Below, in pieces: positions 8,884 to 17,490 of a stretch of 64,000 bases of DNA; position 1 is the stretch's first letter; every line of letters starts with the position of its first letter. The notes under the pieces were generated by a model. That model saw only the letters and a list, made by a program, of their open reading frames with translations. It was not told the origin of the DNA and made no database searches. Made by a program: the position numbers and the translations under genes. The stretch spans positions 4,353,501-4,417,500 of the forward strand of contig NZ_CP125380.1 of the NCBI RefSeq assembly GCF_034009455.1, given 5' to 3'. The stretch is from Pseudomonas sp. P5_109. Lineage in GTDB: Bacteria; Pseudomonadota; Gammaproteobacteria; Pseudomonadales; Pseudomonadaceae.

Positions 8884-9230
8884 TCGGCGTACACCTTCGC
8901 TTTTCACCACTCATCAGGCCGAGCGTTAGCTCGCCTGCAGCTCTTGATCTTGATCCACCCGCCCCCTCGGGAGGCTGAGCGGAGGTGTTCATCCGGGGAT
9001 GGGCGCGCAGCGCCGTTCGACGCAGTCGAACTCATCGCATGTAGGTGCCAGCGAAGCCAACCGGAGGGCGATGCCCCCGGATGAATGCCGGAGCGAAGGA
9101 ACCCCGAGCCTAAGCGAGGGGCCGTACGCCAGGGGCGAGACCTTTTGGTTCCTTTTGGGGCGTTTGCCAAAAGGGACTCGCCGTAAGGGCGAAACCATAA
9201 GCCGCCGTTACCGAAGTAACGGATATGTAC
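8884..9230. repeat. 347-bp intergenic repeat, copy A
   Basis: This is about 95% identical by eye, with equal length, to 55304-55650. It holds several short palindromes, for example around CCCTCGGGAGG and TTTTGGGGCGTTTGCCAAAAG, and ends in GGATATGTAC. Frames through it do not look coding. The last ~100 bases are related to the second repeat type at 48051-48413 and 54670-55030. The final 23 bases overlap the end of the HvfC-like gene. Confidence 0.9.
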
Positions 9231-9984
9231 CCAAAACCCCAACAACCCCCTCCCCATGCATCTGCCGCAACAACCCCACCCCACCCTCCAAAAACCCCAA
9301 ATCCCCCACCACCCCCACCTCCACCGCCAACCCCTGCAACTGCGCAAGCCCAGTCAACCCGGGAAACTCACCAATACGCTGCAACAATCGCCAAGCCAAC
9401 GGACTCAACCCGGAAAACCTCACACTCCAGTCCTCATCCCGACGCACCAACAACAACGTCGGCTGATCAGGCAACACATCCGGCAGATACCCCGGCCCTA
9501 CCTTGTGCACCGGCCAGGCATACGCCAACGGCCAGGCCAGCGGCGACACCTGCAAAACCCGATCCAGCAGCAACGCAACATCACCGACAACCAAAGGCTC
9601 GGCGTCCGACTGTTGCAAGGCCATTTCCACCCACTCGTAATGCGCCAGCTCCACCATGAACGGCGGCCACGACCCATCACTCAACGCCTGAGGCCCGTCC
9701 GCGAGAAACTCGACAAACTCCTGGGCGATTTCACCGAATTTCGGCGTGCGCGCGCGGTAGTCCCGCAGGAAGATGCGTACCAGCGCACGCCAATCCTCAT
9801 CCCCAAGAATCCTCACCAACACCGGAAAGGTGCCACTGAGCAACGACGACAGATTGGCAAACACCAGGTCGCGATAAACCTGCGCCCGGGCAGGGTCCAT
9901 CTCCGCGGGGGGCGCGCAATGCTCGGGATCACGCAAGTACTGGCCCATGCTGCTTTGCTGTTGATGCAACGATTGCTTGCTCAC
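9208..9984 (-). CDS. HvfC/DUF2063 family MNIO partner protein
   Basis: 258 residues. The N-terminal part (LHQQQSSMGQYLRDPEH … YRDLVFANLSSLLSGTFPVLVRILG) is the DUF2063 'putative DNA-binding domain', now understood as the precursor-recognition partner of DUF692 (MNIO) enzymes. The conserved FLRDYRARTPKFGEIAQEFVEFL follows. It is immediately downstream of the DUF692 gene (3-base gap), the standard operon order. In other systems the pair modifies cysteines of small peptides such as bufferins. The last seven or so residues (GTYPLLR) and the stop codon lie inside the 347-bp intergenic repeat, so the native C-terminus has probably been replaced or extended by repeat insertion. Confidence 0.85.
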   Translation of the reverse strand: MSKQSLHQQQSSMGQYLRDPEHCAPPAEMDPARAQVYRDLVFANLSSLLSGTFPVLVRILGDEDWRALVRIFLRDYRARTPKFGEIAQEFVEFLADGPQALSDGSWPPFMVELAHYEWVEMALQQSDAEPLVVGDVALLLDRVLQVSPLAWPLAYAWPVHKVGPGYLPDVLPDQPTLLLVRRDEDWSVRFSGLSPLAWRLLQRIGEFPGLTGLAQLQGLAVEVGVVGDLGFLEGGVGLLRQMHGEGVVGVLGTYPLLR

Positions 9985-9987
9985 GGT

Positions 9988-10818
9988 TCAAATCTCCTGC
10001 TGCAGGCGGCGAATGGTCTGCAGTTCCGCCACCAGTTCGGCGAATGCCGGAAAGTTGAAATCGCGTTCCAGCAGCGTCGGTTGTGCACCGAACCGGGCAT
10101 AAGCCTGGGCCAGCAACGCCCACACCGCCGGTTTGACCGAAGCGCCGTGGGTGTCGATTTTCAAAGTGTCGGACTCGTCGAAATGCCCGGCGATATGCAT
10201 CGCCACCACCCGGCCCGCATCGATGCCAGCCAGAAACGCCTGCGGATCGAAACCGTGGTTGATCGAATTGACGTACACGTTGTTGACGTCCAGCAGCAAG
10301 TCGCAATCAGCCTCGCGCAACACCGCATTGGTGAACGTCACCTCGTCCATGTCCTGCTGGGGCGCCGCGTAGTAGGACACGTTTTCCACCGCCAGGCGCC
10401 GACCGAGGATGTCCTGGGCCTGGCGGATCCGCGCGGCGACGTGGTGCACCGCCTCTTCGGTGAACGGCAGCGGCAACAGGTCGTACAGGTGACCGTCATC
10501 GCTGCAGTAGCTCAGATGCTCGCTGTACAGCGGCACGTTGTAGTGATCGAGAAAACCCCGGACTTCCTGCAAAAAACCGACGTCCAGCGGCGACGGTCCG
10601 CCAAGGGACAGGGACAGGCCGTGACACGACAACGGATAGCGCTCGGCCAGCGCCCGCAATGCCGCGCCGTGGGCGCCACCGATGCCGATCCAGTTTTCCG
10701 GAGCGACCTCCAGAAAGTCGAAATGGCCGGCCGGGGCCGCTTGCAGGTCTTTGAGTAAACCGCGACGCAGGCCAAGCCCTGCGCTGGCCTTGACTACGGG
10801 GGAAATGGGTGTCTGCAT
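9988..10818 (-). CDS. DUF692 multinuclear non-heme iron oxidase (MbnB/HvfB-like)
   Basis: 276-residue TIM-barrel enzyme. Candidate iron ligands match the family pattern: H66 (CHGLSLS), E100-H101 (YSEHLS), E145-N146 (VENVSYY), D177 and N179 ([11 protein letters not shown]), H188, H208 (MHIAGH), H212, H224 (THG) and E251 (LLERDF). MNIO enzymes oxidise cysteines in ribosomal peptides, as in methanobactin, TglA and the copper-binding bufferins. It forms an operon with the HvfC-like gene. No DUF2282-type or other cysteine-rich precursor gene lies upstream: the 170 bases before the start have no plausible small gene and then a REPIN begins. The peptide substrate must therefore be elsewhere, or the pair has another role. 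Confidence 0.88.
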   Translation of the reverse strand: MQTPISPVVKASAGLGLRRGLLKDLQAAPAGHFDFLEVAPENWIGIGGAHGAALRALAERYPLSCHGLSLSLGGPSPLDVGFLQEVRGFLDHYNVPLYSEHLSYCSDDGHLYDLLPLPFTEEAVHHVAARIRQAQDILGRRLAVENVSYYAAPQQDMDEVTFTNAVLREADCDLLLDVNNVYVNSINHGFDPQAFLAGIDAGRVVAMHIAGHFDESDTLKIDTHGASVKPAVWALLAQAYARFGAQPTLLERDFNFPAFAELVAELQTIRRLQQEI

Positions 10819-10991
10819 GGGGTCGATCTCGCAAGAGGTTCAAGGACGCGAGCCAGTGCCCGCCTTGAGACACAGTTAATCGAAGGGGTGTATCGGGACT
10901 GTGTTCGGCTGGGGGCGGAACAGGAGGTCACTGTGTCAGGAAGGGTTCTGGATACAGTGGGATACACACGATCTTTGCGAGCACTGCTGAT

Positions 10992-11087
10992 CCCTGTGGG
11001 AGCGGGCTTGCCCGCGAAGGCGGTGGGTCAGTCAACATCGCTTTTGAATGTGCCGGCCCCTTCGCGGGCAAGCCCGCTCCCACAGGG
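10992..11087. repeat. REPIN
   Basis: Arms CCTGTGGGAGCGGGCTTGCC and inverse, with a ~45-base spacer. It lies in the 453-base gap between the MNIO gene and the methyltransferase at 11272; apart from it the gap holds only unremarkable sequence that must include both promoters. Confidence 0.9.
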
Positions 11088-11271
11088 TCCAGCGTCGGTC
11101 AGGAACATGTTGCTTTCGTCGCACCAGGCCGCGCGGTACAAGCCCCGGACTAAACTTACTGCACCCAGGACCCGCTCAGCGTCCTGCACATTCCCACGAC
11201 CACCGCCCAGCGGCGAACGCCTCGCCAATACAGCGCCCCTGGACCGTGATCCTGCCAAAGGAGCACACGTG

Positions 11272-12318
11272 ATGGACGAGGCCAGACTCAACGATTTCAT
11301 GGGCAAACTGGTAAATGACATGGGCGGCGCGGCGATGCTCGCCAACGTCATCCTTGGCGAAGAGCTCGGCCTGTACCGGGCGATGGCCGACAGCCAGCCG
11401 ATCACTCCCGAAACCCTTGCCGAAAAAACCGGCTGCAACACCCGCCTGCTGCGTGAATGGCTCAGCGCCCACGCCGCCTCCGGCTACATGGAACACCGCG
11501 ACGGCCAGTTCCGCCTCCCTGAAGAGCAAGCCCTGGCACTGGCCATCGAAGATTCACCGGTCTATATCGCCGGGGGTATCGGTGTGGTCGCGTCGTTTTT
11601 CCATGACAAGGACAAGCTGGTCAATGCCATGCGCGGCGACGGCGCCCTGCCCTGGGGCGATCACCATCCGTGCATGTTCAGCGGCACCGAACGTTTCTTC
11701 CGCCCCGGCTATAAAGCGCATTTGATCGCCGAATGGTTGCCGGCCCTCGATGGCGTGGTGGCCAAGCTGGAAGCCGGGGCCAAAGTGGCGGACATCGGCT
11801 GCGGTCATGGCGCGTCCACGGTGATCATGGCCCAGGCGTATGCGGATTCGCGTTTCGTCGGCTTCGACTACCACGCGCCATCGGTCACCGTCGCCACCCA
11901 GCGGGCCGAAGAAGGCGGTGTGTCCGACCGGGTCCGGTTCTTCCAGGGCAACGCAAAAAGCTTCCCCGGCAGCGACTACGACCTGATCTGCTACTTCGAC
12001 TGCCTGCACGACATGGGCGACCCGGTGGGCGCAGCCAAACATGCCTATGAGTCGCTGAAGGAAGACGGCACGGTGTTGCTGGTCGAGCCCTACGCCAACG
12101 ACTCGCTCGACGACAACATCAACCCGGTCGGACGCCTGTTCTACGCCGCCTCGACCTTCATCTGCACACCCAACTCGCTGTCCCAGGAAGTCGGCCTCGG
12201 CCTCGGCGCCCAGGCCGGTGAAGCGCGGTTGCGCAAGGTGTTCAATGAGGCCGGGTTCAGTTCGTTTCGCCGGGCCACGGAAACGCCGTTCAACCTGATC
12301 CTGGAGGCGCGCAAGTAA
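11272..12318 (+). CDS. Winged-helix N-terminal class I methyltransferase (Rv2258c-like)
   Basis: 348 residues. The N-terminal ~90 residues form a winged-helix dimerisation domain (ELGLYRAMADSQPITPETLAEKTGCN … LLREWLSAHAASGYMEH), as in O-methyltransferase-like proteins of the Rv2258c group. A SAM-binding domain follows with KVADIGCGHGASTVIMAQAY, GFDYHAP as the acidic loop and YDLICYFDCLHDM. ATG 11272 is preceded at optimal distance by AAAGGAG; a GTG three bases upstream is also possible, and the frame is open back to 10888 without coding signs. A single-gene transcript between two REPINs. Substrate unknown. Confidence 0.85.
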   Translation: MDEARLNDFMGKLVNDMGGAAMLANVILGEELGLYRAMADSQPITPETLAEKTGCNTRLLREWLSAHAASGYMEHRDGQFRLPEEQALALAIEDSPVYIAGGIGVVASFFHDKDKLVNAMRGDGALPWGDHHPCMFSGTERFFRPGYKAHLIAEWLPALDGVVAKLEAGAKVADIGCGHGASTVIMAQAYADSRFVGFDYHAPSVTVATQRAEEGGVSDRVRFFQGNAKSFPGSDYDLICYFDCLHDMGDPVGAAKHAYESLKEDGTVLLVEPYANDSLDDNINPVGRLFYAASTFICTPNSLSQEVGLGLGAQAGEARLRKVFNEAGFSSFRRATETPFNLILEARK

Positions 12319-12331
12319 CCCACACCGCCAT

Positions 12332-12433
12332 CTGTAGGAGCGAGCTTGCTCGCGAAAAACGTGATCACTGCGCGGGGTGTCAGGCTTACAGTGTTATCGT
12401 TGGCTACCATCGCGAGCAAGCTCGCTCCTACAG
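12332..12433. repeat. REPIN
   Basis: Arms CTGTAGGAGCGAGCTTGCTC and inverse. It ends only ten bases before the sirtuin start codon, so that gene's promoter must lie within or beyond the element. Confidence 0.9.
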
Positions 12434-12443
12434 GTTTCCCGGC

Positions 12444-13287
12444 ATGCTCGACCGTCAGACCCGTGACCATCTCGATCACCTCCATCAGCTCATGGCGAAT
12501 CAGCCGTTTGCCGTGCTGACCGGAGCCGGTATCAGCACGCCTTCGGGCATCCCGGACTATCGCGACAACCAGGGTGTGCGCCGTGGCCGGCAGCCAATGA
12601 TGTATCAGGAATTTCTCTCGGCCGCGCAATCCCGGCGTCGTTACTGGGCGCGGGCGATGCTCGGCTGGCCACGGGTGCGTCAGGCGCAGCCGAACGTGGC
12701 CCACGACACCCTGGCCCGCTTGCAAGGCACGCGACAGATCAGCGCCTTGATCACCCAGAACGTCGACACCCTGCACGACCAGGCCGGCAGCCATGACGTG
12801 ATTGAACTGCACGGTAGTTTGCACCGGGTGTTGTGCCTGGATTGCGGCCAGCGCAGCGAGCGCGATTCGATCCAGCGCCTGATGGAAACCCAGAACCCGT
12901 ACCTGGCCGGCGTCGACGCGGTTCAGGCGCCGGACGGCGACACCTTGCTCGACCCGGCCTTCGAGGCACGCTTCCGGGTCCCGCACTGCCCGTATTGCGC
13001 CGGGGAGCGGATGAAGCCGGATGTGGTGTTCTTTGGCGAGAACGTCGCGCAGGCCACGGCAGCCCAAGGCCATGGCCGCCGTTGAACAGGCTGCCGGGTT
13101 GTTGGTAATCGGGTCTTCGTTGATGGCCTATTCGGCGTTTCGCCTGTGCCGGGCGGTGGTGGACCAGGGCAAGCCACTGATCGCGATCAACCTGGGCAAG
13201 ACCCGGGCAGATGAGATGCTGGATTTGAAGATCGAGGGGTCGTGCGAGCGACTACTCCCCTTATTGGCAGAACGCCTCTCTAGCTGA
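12444..13287 (+). pseudogene. Sirtuin-type NAD-dependent deacetylase, frameshifted
   Basis: A CobB/Sir2 homologue split into two frames. The first (12444-13085) contains the NAD motifs TGAGIS (26-31) and QNVD (105-108), catalytic H123 in ELHGS, the zinc pair C131/C134 (CLDC), a second pair in CPYC, and MKPDVVFFGENV. It then runs off into GHGRR-stop. The continuation (GSSLMAYSAFRLCRAVV … ISAINLGKT-like NAD-binding end) is in the next frame and stops at 13287. The junction is the CCC run at 13063-13065: deleting one C restores the reading …ATAAKAMAAVEQAAG. Joined, the protein would be about 280 residues, normal for the family. Either a real inactivating insertion or a base-call error in a C run. 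Confidence 0.88.
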
Positions 13288-13298
13288 TCAACACAAAA

Positions 13299-13393
13299 CC
13301 CTGTGGGAGCGGGCTTGCTCGCGAAAGCGGTGGGTCAGGCAATATCTCTATTGGATGTGCCGGCCTCTTCGCGAGCAAGCCCGCTCCCACAGG
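13299..13393. repeat. REPIN
   Basis: Arms CCTGTGGGAGCGGGCTTGCT and inverse between the converging ends of the sirtuin gene and dhcR. Confidence 0.9.
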
Positions 13394-13420
13394 TATTGTG
13401 ATCAGAACCAGGGATTGTGA

Positions 13421-14323
13421 TCAGCTCGTGGAGAAACGCTGCCCCAGGTTCTCCTCCTTCAGCACATCAAACAACGCCTGCGCCGCCGCCGACAGCTCTC
13501 CACCCGGCAACGTCAACACCCCCAGCGCCCGCTCAACCACCGGGTCGCGCAAGGTAATGCAGCGCGCACCCAGCTCGCGCATCTGCCCGGCACACAGCGC
13601 CGGTACCGCGCTCACGCCCAGGCCACTGGCGACCATGCGCCCGACCGTCGCCAGTTGATGGCTTTCAAACTCCACCGGCAGCTTCATGCCCCGGGCTTGC
13701 AAGTGTTCTTCCAGCATCACCCGCACCGTCGACGGACGCTGCAAGGTAATGAACGGTTCCTTGAGCAGGGTCTGCCAGTCGATGTCATCGAGTTCGGCCA
13801 ATGCCGAATCCAGGGGCACCACCGCGACGAAACGGTCGATGTACAACGGCGTGAATTGCAGCGACGAACTCATGGTCGGTTCGAACGCCACCCCCAGTTC
13901 CACCTGGCGGTCACGGACCATTTCCAGCACCTGCTCGTTGATCACGTCGTTGACCGTCACGTTGACATTCGGATAACGCGCGCGGAACGTCTTGAGGATC
14001 GGCGGCAGCAGGTTGCCGGCGAACGACGGCATCGCCGCCAGGGTCACGCGACCGCGCTGCAGGGTGAAGCGTTGACGCAGTTCATCCTCGACATTGTCCC
14101 AGTCGGCGATCAGCCGGCGCGCCAGCGGCACCAGGGATTCGCCCTCGGCGGTGAGTGCCACGTTGCGCGTGTTGCGGGTGAACAAGCGCCCGCCCAGGCC
14201 CTCTTCCAGCGCCTTGATGGTCAGGCTCAGGGCCGATTGCGACAGGTGCAGGCGCTCGCAGGCCACGGCAAAACTCAGGCTTTGCGCCACCGCCAGAAAG
14301 GCGCGGATCTGCTTGACGGTCAT
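13421..14323 (-). CDS. dhcR: LysR-family regulator, probably of dhcAB-atoB
   Basis: 300 residues. The N-terminal winged HTH is VKQIRAFLAVAQSLSFAVACERLHLSQSALSLTIKALEE, followed by a periplasmic-binding-protein-like effector domain (RVTLAAMPSFAGNLLPPILK … HQLATVGRMVASGLGVSAVPAL). It is divergent from, and adjacent to, a CoA-transferase and thiolase operon, the same arrangement as dhcR-dhcA-dhcB-atoB in P. aeruginosa, where the regulator activates carnitine-derived dehydrocarnitine catabolism. The 265-base divergent region contains a REPIN plus an AT-rich promoter-proximal part. The symbol rests on synteny and family rather than on a sequence comparison I could run. Confidence 0.8.
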   Translation of the reverse strand: MTVKQIRAFLAVAQSLSFAVACERLHLSQSALSLTIKALEEGLGGRLFTRNTRNVALTAEGESLVPLARRLIADWDNVEDELRQRFTLQRGRVTLAAMPSFAGNLLPPILKTFRARYPNVNVTVNDVINEQVLEMVRDRQVELGVAFEPTMSSSLQFTPLYIDRFVAVVPLDSALAELDDIDWQTLLKEPFITLQRPSTVRVMLEEHLQARGMKLPVEFESHQLATVGRMVASGLGVSAVPALCAGQMRELGARCITLRDPVVERALGVLTLPGGELSAAAQALFDVLKEENLGQRFSTS

Positions 14324-14358
14324 GGGTCGCTTAGCTCCAGAATGAATGAACCACTGAA

Positions 14359-14454
14359 CCTTGTAGGAGCCGGCTTGCCGGCGATAGCGATATGGCAGGC
14401 GAAATCGATGTTGGCCTTATCCGCCGCCTTCGCCAGCAAGCCGGCTCCTACAGG
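14359..14454. repeat. REPIN
   Basis: Arms CTTGTAGGAGCCGGCTTGCC and inverse, inside the divergent dhcR/dhcA region. The ~130 bases between it and dhcA are AT-rich and probably hold the dhcA promoter and LysR site. Confidence 0.88.
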
Positions 14455-14588
14455 TCTGCATTTTTCATCGTTTAATGAGCTTTATCAATCAATCAGACTT
14501 AAAAAACAACTTAACAAATGAATCAAGCGGCGCGACACTCCATCCCATTCGGCTAGCCAGCCGCCCACAAAGAATAAAAGAGGTGCAT

Positions 14589-15287
14589 ATGGCAGGTTTC
14601 GACAAGCGCGTGAGTTCCTACGAGGAAGCTCTGGCAGGTCTTGAAGACGGCATGACCGTGATCGCTGGCGGCTTCGGCCTGTGCGGGATCCCGGAAAACC
14701 TGATCGCCGAGATCAAGCGCAAGGGCACTCGCGACCTCACCGTGGTCTCCAACAACTGCGGCGTCGACGGTTTCGGCCTCGGCGTACTGCTGACCGACCG
14801 CCAGATCAGCAAAGTGGTAGCGTCCTACGTCGGCGAAAACAAGCTGTTCGAAGAGCAACTGCTCAAGGGCGAAATCGAAGTCATCCTGACCCCGCAAGGC
14901 ACCCTCGCCGAAAAAATGCGCGCGGGCGGCGCCGGCATCCCGGCCTTCTTCACCGCCACCGGCGTTGGCACTCCAGTTGCCGACGGCAAGGAAGTGCGCG
15001 AATTCCATGGCCGCAAGTACCTGATGGAAGAGTCCATCACCGGCGACTTCGCCATCGTCAAAGGCTGGAAAGCCGACCATTTCGGTAACGTGATCTATCG
15101 CCATACCGCGCAGAACTTCAACCCGCTGGCCGCCACCGCCGGCAAGATCACCGTGGTCGAAGTCGAAGAAATCGTCGAACCCGGCGAGCTGGACCCGGCG
15201 CAGATCCACACCCCTGGCATCTACGTCGACCGGATCATCTGCGGCACGTTCGAGAAGCGCATCGAACAGCGCACCGTGCGTAAGTGA
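14589..15287 (+). CDS. dhcA: 3-oxoacid / dehydrocarnitine CoA-transferase subunit A
   Basis: 232 residues, the alpha subunit of a class I CoA-transferase. Visible hallmarks are the CoA-transferase glycine loop [31 protein letters not shown], and [13 protein letters not shown]. The family moves CoA from succinyl-CoA or acetyl-CoA to acetoacetate-like 3-oxoacids; in this gene order the recognised substrate in P. aeruginosa is dehydrocarnitine. ATG 14589 has an AAGAGGTG site just upstream; the frame is open back to 14475. It starts the operon dhcA-dhcB-atoB, with 36 bases to dhcB. Confidence 0.87.
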   Translation: MAGFDKRVSSYEEALAGLEDGMTVIAGGFGLCGIPENLIAEIKRKGTRDLTVVSNNCGVDGFGLGVLLTDRQISKVVASYVGENKLFEEQLLKGEIEVILTPQGTLAEKMRAGGAGIPAFFTATGVGTPVADGKEVREFHGRKYLMEESITGDFAIVKGWKADHFGNVIYRHTAQNFNPLAATAGKITVVEVEEIVEPGELDPAQIHTPGIYVDRIICGTFEKRIEQRTVRK

Positions 15288-15323
15288 TCCCCTGCCCCCG
15301 GACCGAATGAAGGAATAACGACA

Positions 15324-15989
15324 ATGGCACTTTCCCGCGAACAAATGGCTCAACGCGTCGCCCGCGAAATGCAGGACGGCTTCTACGTGAACCTGGGCAT
15401 CGGTATTCCGACCCTGGTCGCCAACTACATCCCCGAAGGCATGGAGGTCATGCTGCAGTCGGAAAACGGCCTGCTGGGCATGGGTCCGTTTCCTACCGAA
15501 GAAACCATCGATGCCGACATGATCAACGCCGGCAAGCAAACGGTGACCGCGCGCATCGGCGCTTCGATTTTCTCCTCGGCCGAGTCCTTCGCGATGATTC
15601 GCGGTGGTCATGTCGACCTGACCGTGCTGGGCGCCTTTGAAGTGGACGTGCAAGGCAACATCGCTTCCTGGATGATCCCCGGCAAGCTGGTCAAGGGCAT
15701 GGGCGGCGCGATGGACCTGGTGGCCGGCGCCGACAACATCATCGTGATCATGACCCACGCGTCCAAGGACGGTGAGTCCAAGCTGTTGTCGCAATGCAGC
15801 CTGCCGCTGACCGGCGCCGGTTGCATCAAGCGCGTGTTGACCGACCTGGCCTACCTGGAAATCGAAAACGGCGCGTTCATTCTGAAAGAGCGTGCACCGG
15901 GCGTCAGCGTCGAAGAGATCGTCGCCAAGACTGCCGGTAAACTGATCGTGCCGGACCACGTGCCGGAAATGCAGTTCGCTGCCCAGTGA
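15324..15989 (+). CDS. dhcB: 3-oxoacid / dehydrocarnitine CoA-transferase subunit B
   Basis: 221 residues, the catalytic beta subunit. E47 in [10 protein letters not shown] is the glutamate that forms the CoA thioester in this family. Other conserved parts are [18 protein letters not shown] and [27 protein letters not shown] ribosome site precedes the ATG. Together with DhcA it would make an alpha2beta2 cytoplasmic enzyme producing a 3-oxoacyl-CoA for the thiolase encoded next, eleven bases downstream. Confidence 0.88.
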   Translation: MALSREQMAQRVAREMQDGFYVNLGIGIPTLVANYIPEGMEVMLQSENGLLGMGPFPTEETIDADMINAGKQTVTARIGASIFSSAESFAMIRGGHVDLTVLGAFEVDVQGNIASWMIPGKLVKGMGGAMDLVAGADNIIVIMTHASKDGESKLLSQCSLPLTGAGCIKRVLTDLAYLEIENGAFILKERAPGVSVEEIVAKTAGKLIVPDHVPEMQFAAQ

Positions 15990-16000
15990 GGAATCATTCC

Positions 16001-17182
16001 ATGCAAGAAGTCGTCATTGTTGCCGCCACGCGCACCGCGATCGGCAGTTTCCAGGGATCGCTGGCCAATGTGTCCGCCGTCGACCTCGGCGCTGCGGTGA
16101 TCCGCCAGTTGCTGGCGCAAACCGGCCTGGATCCGGCCGAAGTCGATGAAGTGATCATGGGCCAGGTGCTGACCGCCGGCGCCGGGCAAAACCCTGCGCG
16201 CCAGGCCGCGATCAAGGCCGGCCTGCCGTTCGCCGTGCCGGCCATGACCCTGAACAAGGTCTGCGGCTCGGGCCTCAAGGCCCTGCACCTGGGTGCCCAG
16301 GCGATCCGCTGCGGCGATGCCGAGGTGATCATCGCCGGTGGCCAGGAAAACATGAGCCTGGCCAACTACGTCATGCCCGGCGCCCGCACCGGCCTGCGCA
16401 TGGGACACGCGCAAATCGTCGACACCATGATCAGCGATGGCCTGTGGGATGCGTTCAACGACTACCACATGGGCATCACCGCCGAGAACCTGGCCGAGAA
16501 GTACAGCCTGACTCGCGAGCAGCAGGATGCCTTCGCGGCAGCCTCACAGCAGAAGGCCGTGGCCGCCATCGAAGCCGGGCGCTTCGTCGATGAAATCACC
16601 CCGATCCTGATCCCGCAGCGCAAGGGCGATCCGCTGTCCTTCGCCACCGACGAGCAGCCACGGGCCGGCACCACCGCCGAGTCCCTGGGCAAGCTCAAGC
16701 CAGCCTTCAAGAAGGACGGTTCGGTAACCGCCGGCAACGCTTCGTCACTGAACGACGGCGCCGCGGCCGTGATCCTGATGAGCGCCGAAAAAGCCAAGGC
16801 CCTGGGTTTGCCAGTGCTGGCAAAAATCGCCGCCTACGCCAACGCAGGCGTCGACCCGGCAATCATGGGCATCGGCCCGGTGTCGGCCACCCGTCGTTGC
16901 CTGGACAAGGCCGGCTGGAACATCGACCAACTAGACCTGATCGAAGCCAACGAAGCCTTCGCCGCGCAGTCGCTGGCGGTAGCCAAGGACCTGGAATGGG
17001 ACTTGAACAAGGTCAACGTCAACGGCGGCGCCATCGCCCTGGGTCACCCGATCGGTGCCTCGGGTTGCCGCGTACTAGTGACCCTGCTGCATGAAATGCT
17101 CAAGCGCGACGCCAAGAAAGGCCTCGCCACCCTGTGTATCGGTGGTGGTCAGGGCGTGGCACTGGCGCTCGAAAGGGCTTAA
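16001..17182 (+). CDS. atoB: Acetyl-CoA C-acetyltransferase (thiolase)
   Basis: 393 residues, full thiolase length. The nucleophile is C88 in [11 protein letters not shown]; the second half has [29 protein letters not shown] with the catalytic His, and the C-terminal [10 protein letters not shown] with the acid/base Cys. It cleaves acetoacetyl-CoA into two acetyl-CoA, completing the CoA-transferase route. ATG 16001 was preferred over the upstream in-frame ATG at 15986 because it follows a GAGG site and gives the usual N-terminus [12 protein letters not shown]. Last gene of the operon. Confidence 0.93.
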   Translation: MQEVVIVAATRTAIGSFQGSLANVSAVDLGAAVIRQLLAQTGLDPAEVDEVIMGQVLTAGAGQNPARQAAIKAGLPFAVPAMTLNKVCGSGLKALHLGAQAIRCGDAEVIIAGGQENMSLANYVMPGARTGLRMGHAQIVDTMISDGLWDAFNDYHMGITAENLAEKYSLTREQQDAFAAASQQKAVAAIEAGRFVDEITPILIPQRKGDPLSFATDEQPRAGTTAESLGKLKPAFKKDGSVTAGNASSLNDGAAAVILMSAEKAKALGLPVLAKIAAYANAGVDPAIMGIGPVSATRRCLDKAGWNIDQLDLIEANEAFAAQSLAVAKDLEWDLNKVNVNGGAIALGHPIGASGCRVLVTLLHEMLKRDAKKGLATLCIGGGQGVALALERA

Positions 17183-17247
17183 AAGCGTTCAACAGACGGC
17201 GCGGGGACCCACGAAGATCTGTCGCCGCCTGGCAACACACCCGGTGC

Positions 17248-17363
17248 CCTGTGGCGAGGGGGCTTGCCGCCGTTGGAGTGCGAAGCGCTCCCAAAATACT
17301 CGACTATTGCCGAGATTCTGGGGTTGCTGCGCAACCCAACGGGGGCAAGCCCCCTCGCCACAC
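17248..17363. repeat. REPIN of a second family (GTGGCGAGGGGGCTTGCC)
   Basis: Arms CTGTGGCGAGGGGGCTTGCC and inverse enclose a conserved ~70-base spacer (GTTGGAGTGCGAAGCGCTCC …). Two further copies lie at 22619-22753 and 27435-27567. The spacer is conserved in all three, which marks it as one mobile unit. Confidence 0.9.
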
Positions 17364-17412
17364 ACCGGGTTCTTTTTTGCCTGCATTTTTTCAGGTGGAC
17401 CGAGTCATCGTT

Positions 17413-17480
17413 CTTCGCGAGCAAGCCCGCTCCCACAGTTGACCGCATTACCCTGTGGGAGCGGGCTTGCTCGCGAAGAG
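17413..17480. repeat. REP pair, outward orientation
   Basis: TTCGCGAGCAAGCCCGCTCC followed by GTGGGAGCGGGCTTGCTCGC with a spacer of about 20 bases; the reverse order of a REPIN. It lies just past the end of the Nramp gene. Confidence 0.88.
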
Positions 17481-17490
17481 GCCCGACGGG

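Noticed and set aside
9256..10758. A 500-codon plus-strand frame opposite HvfC and the MNIO gene
   Set aside because: It is the antisense of two well-supported genes; the sequence is Arg/Gln/His rich as expected for GC-rich shadow frames.
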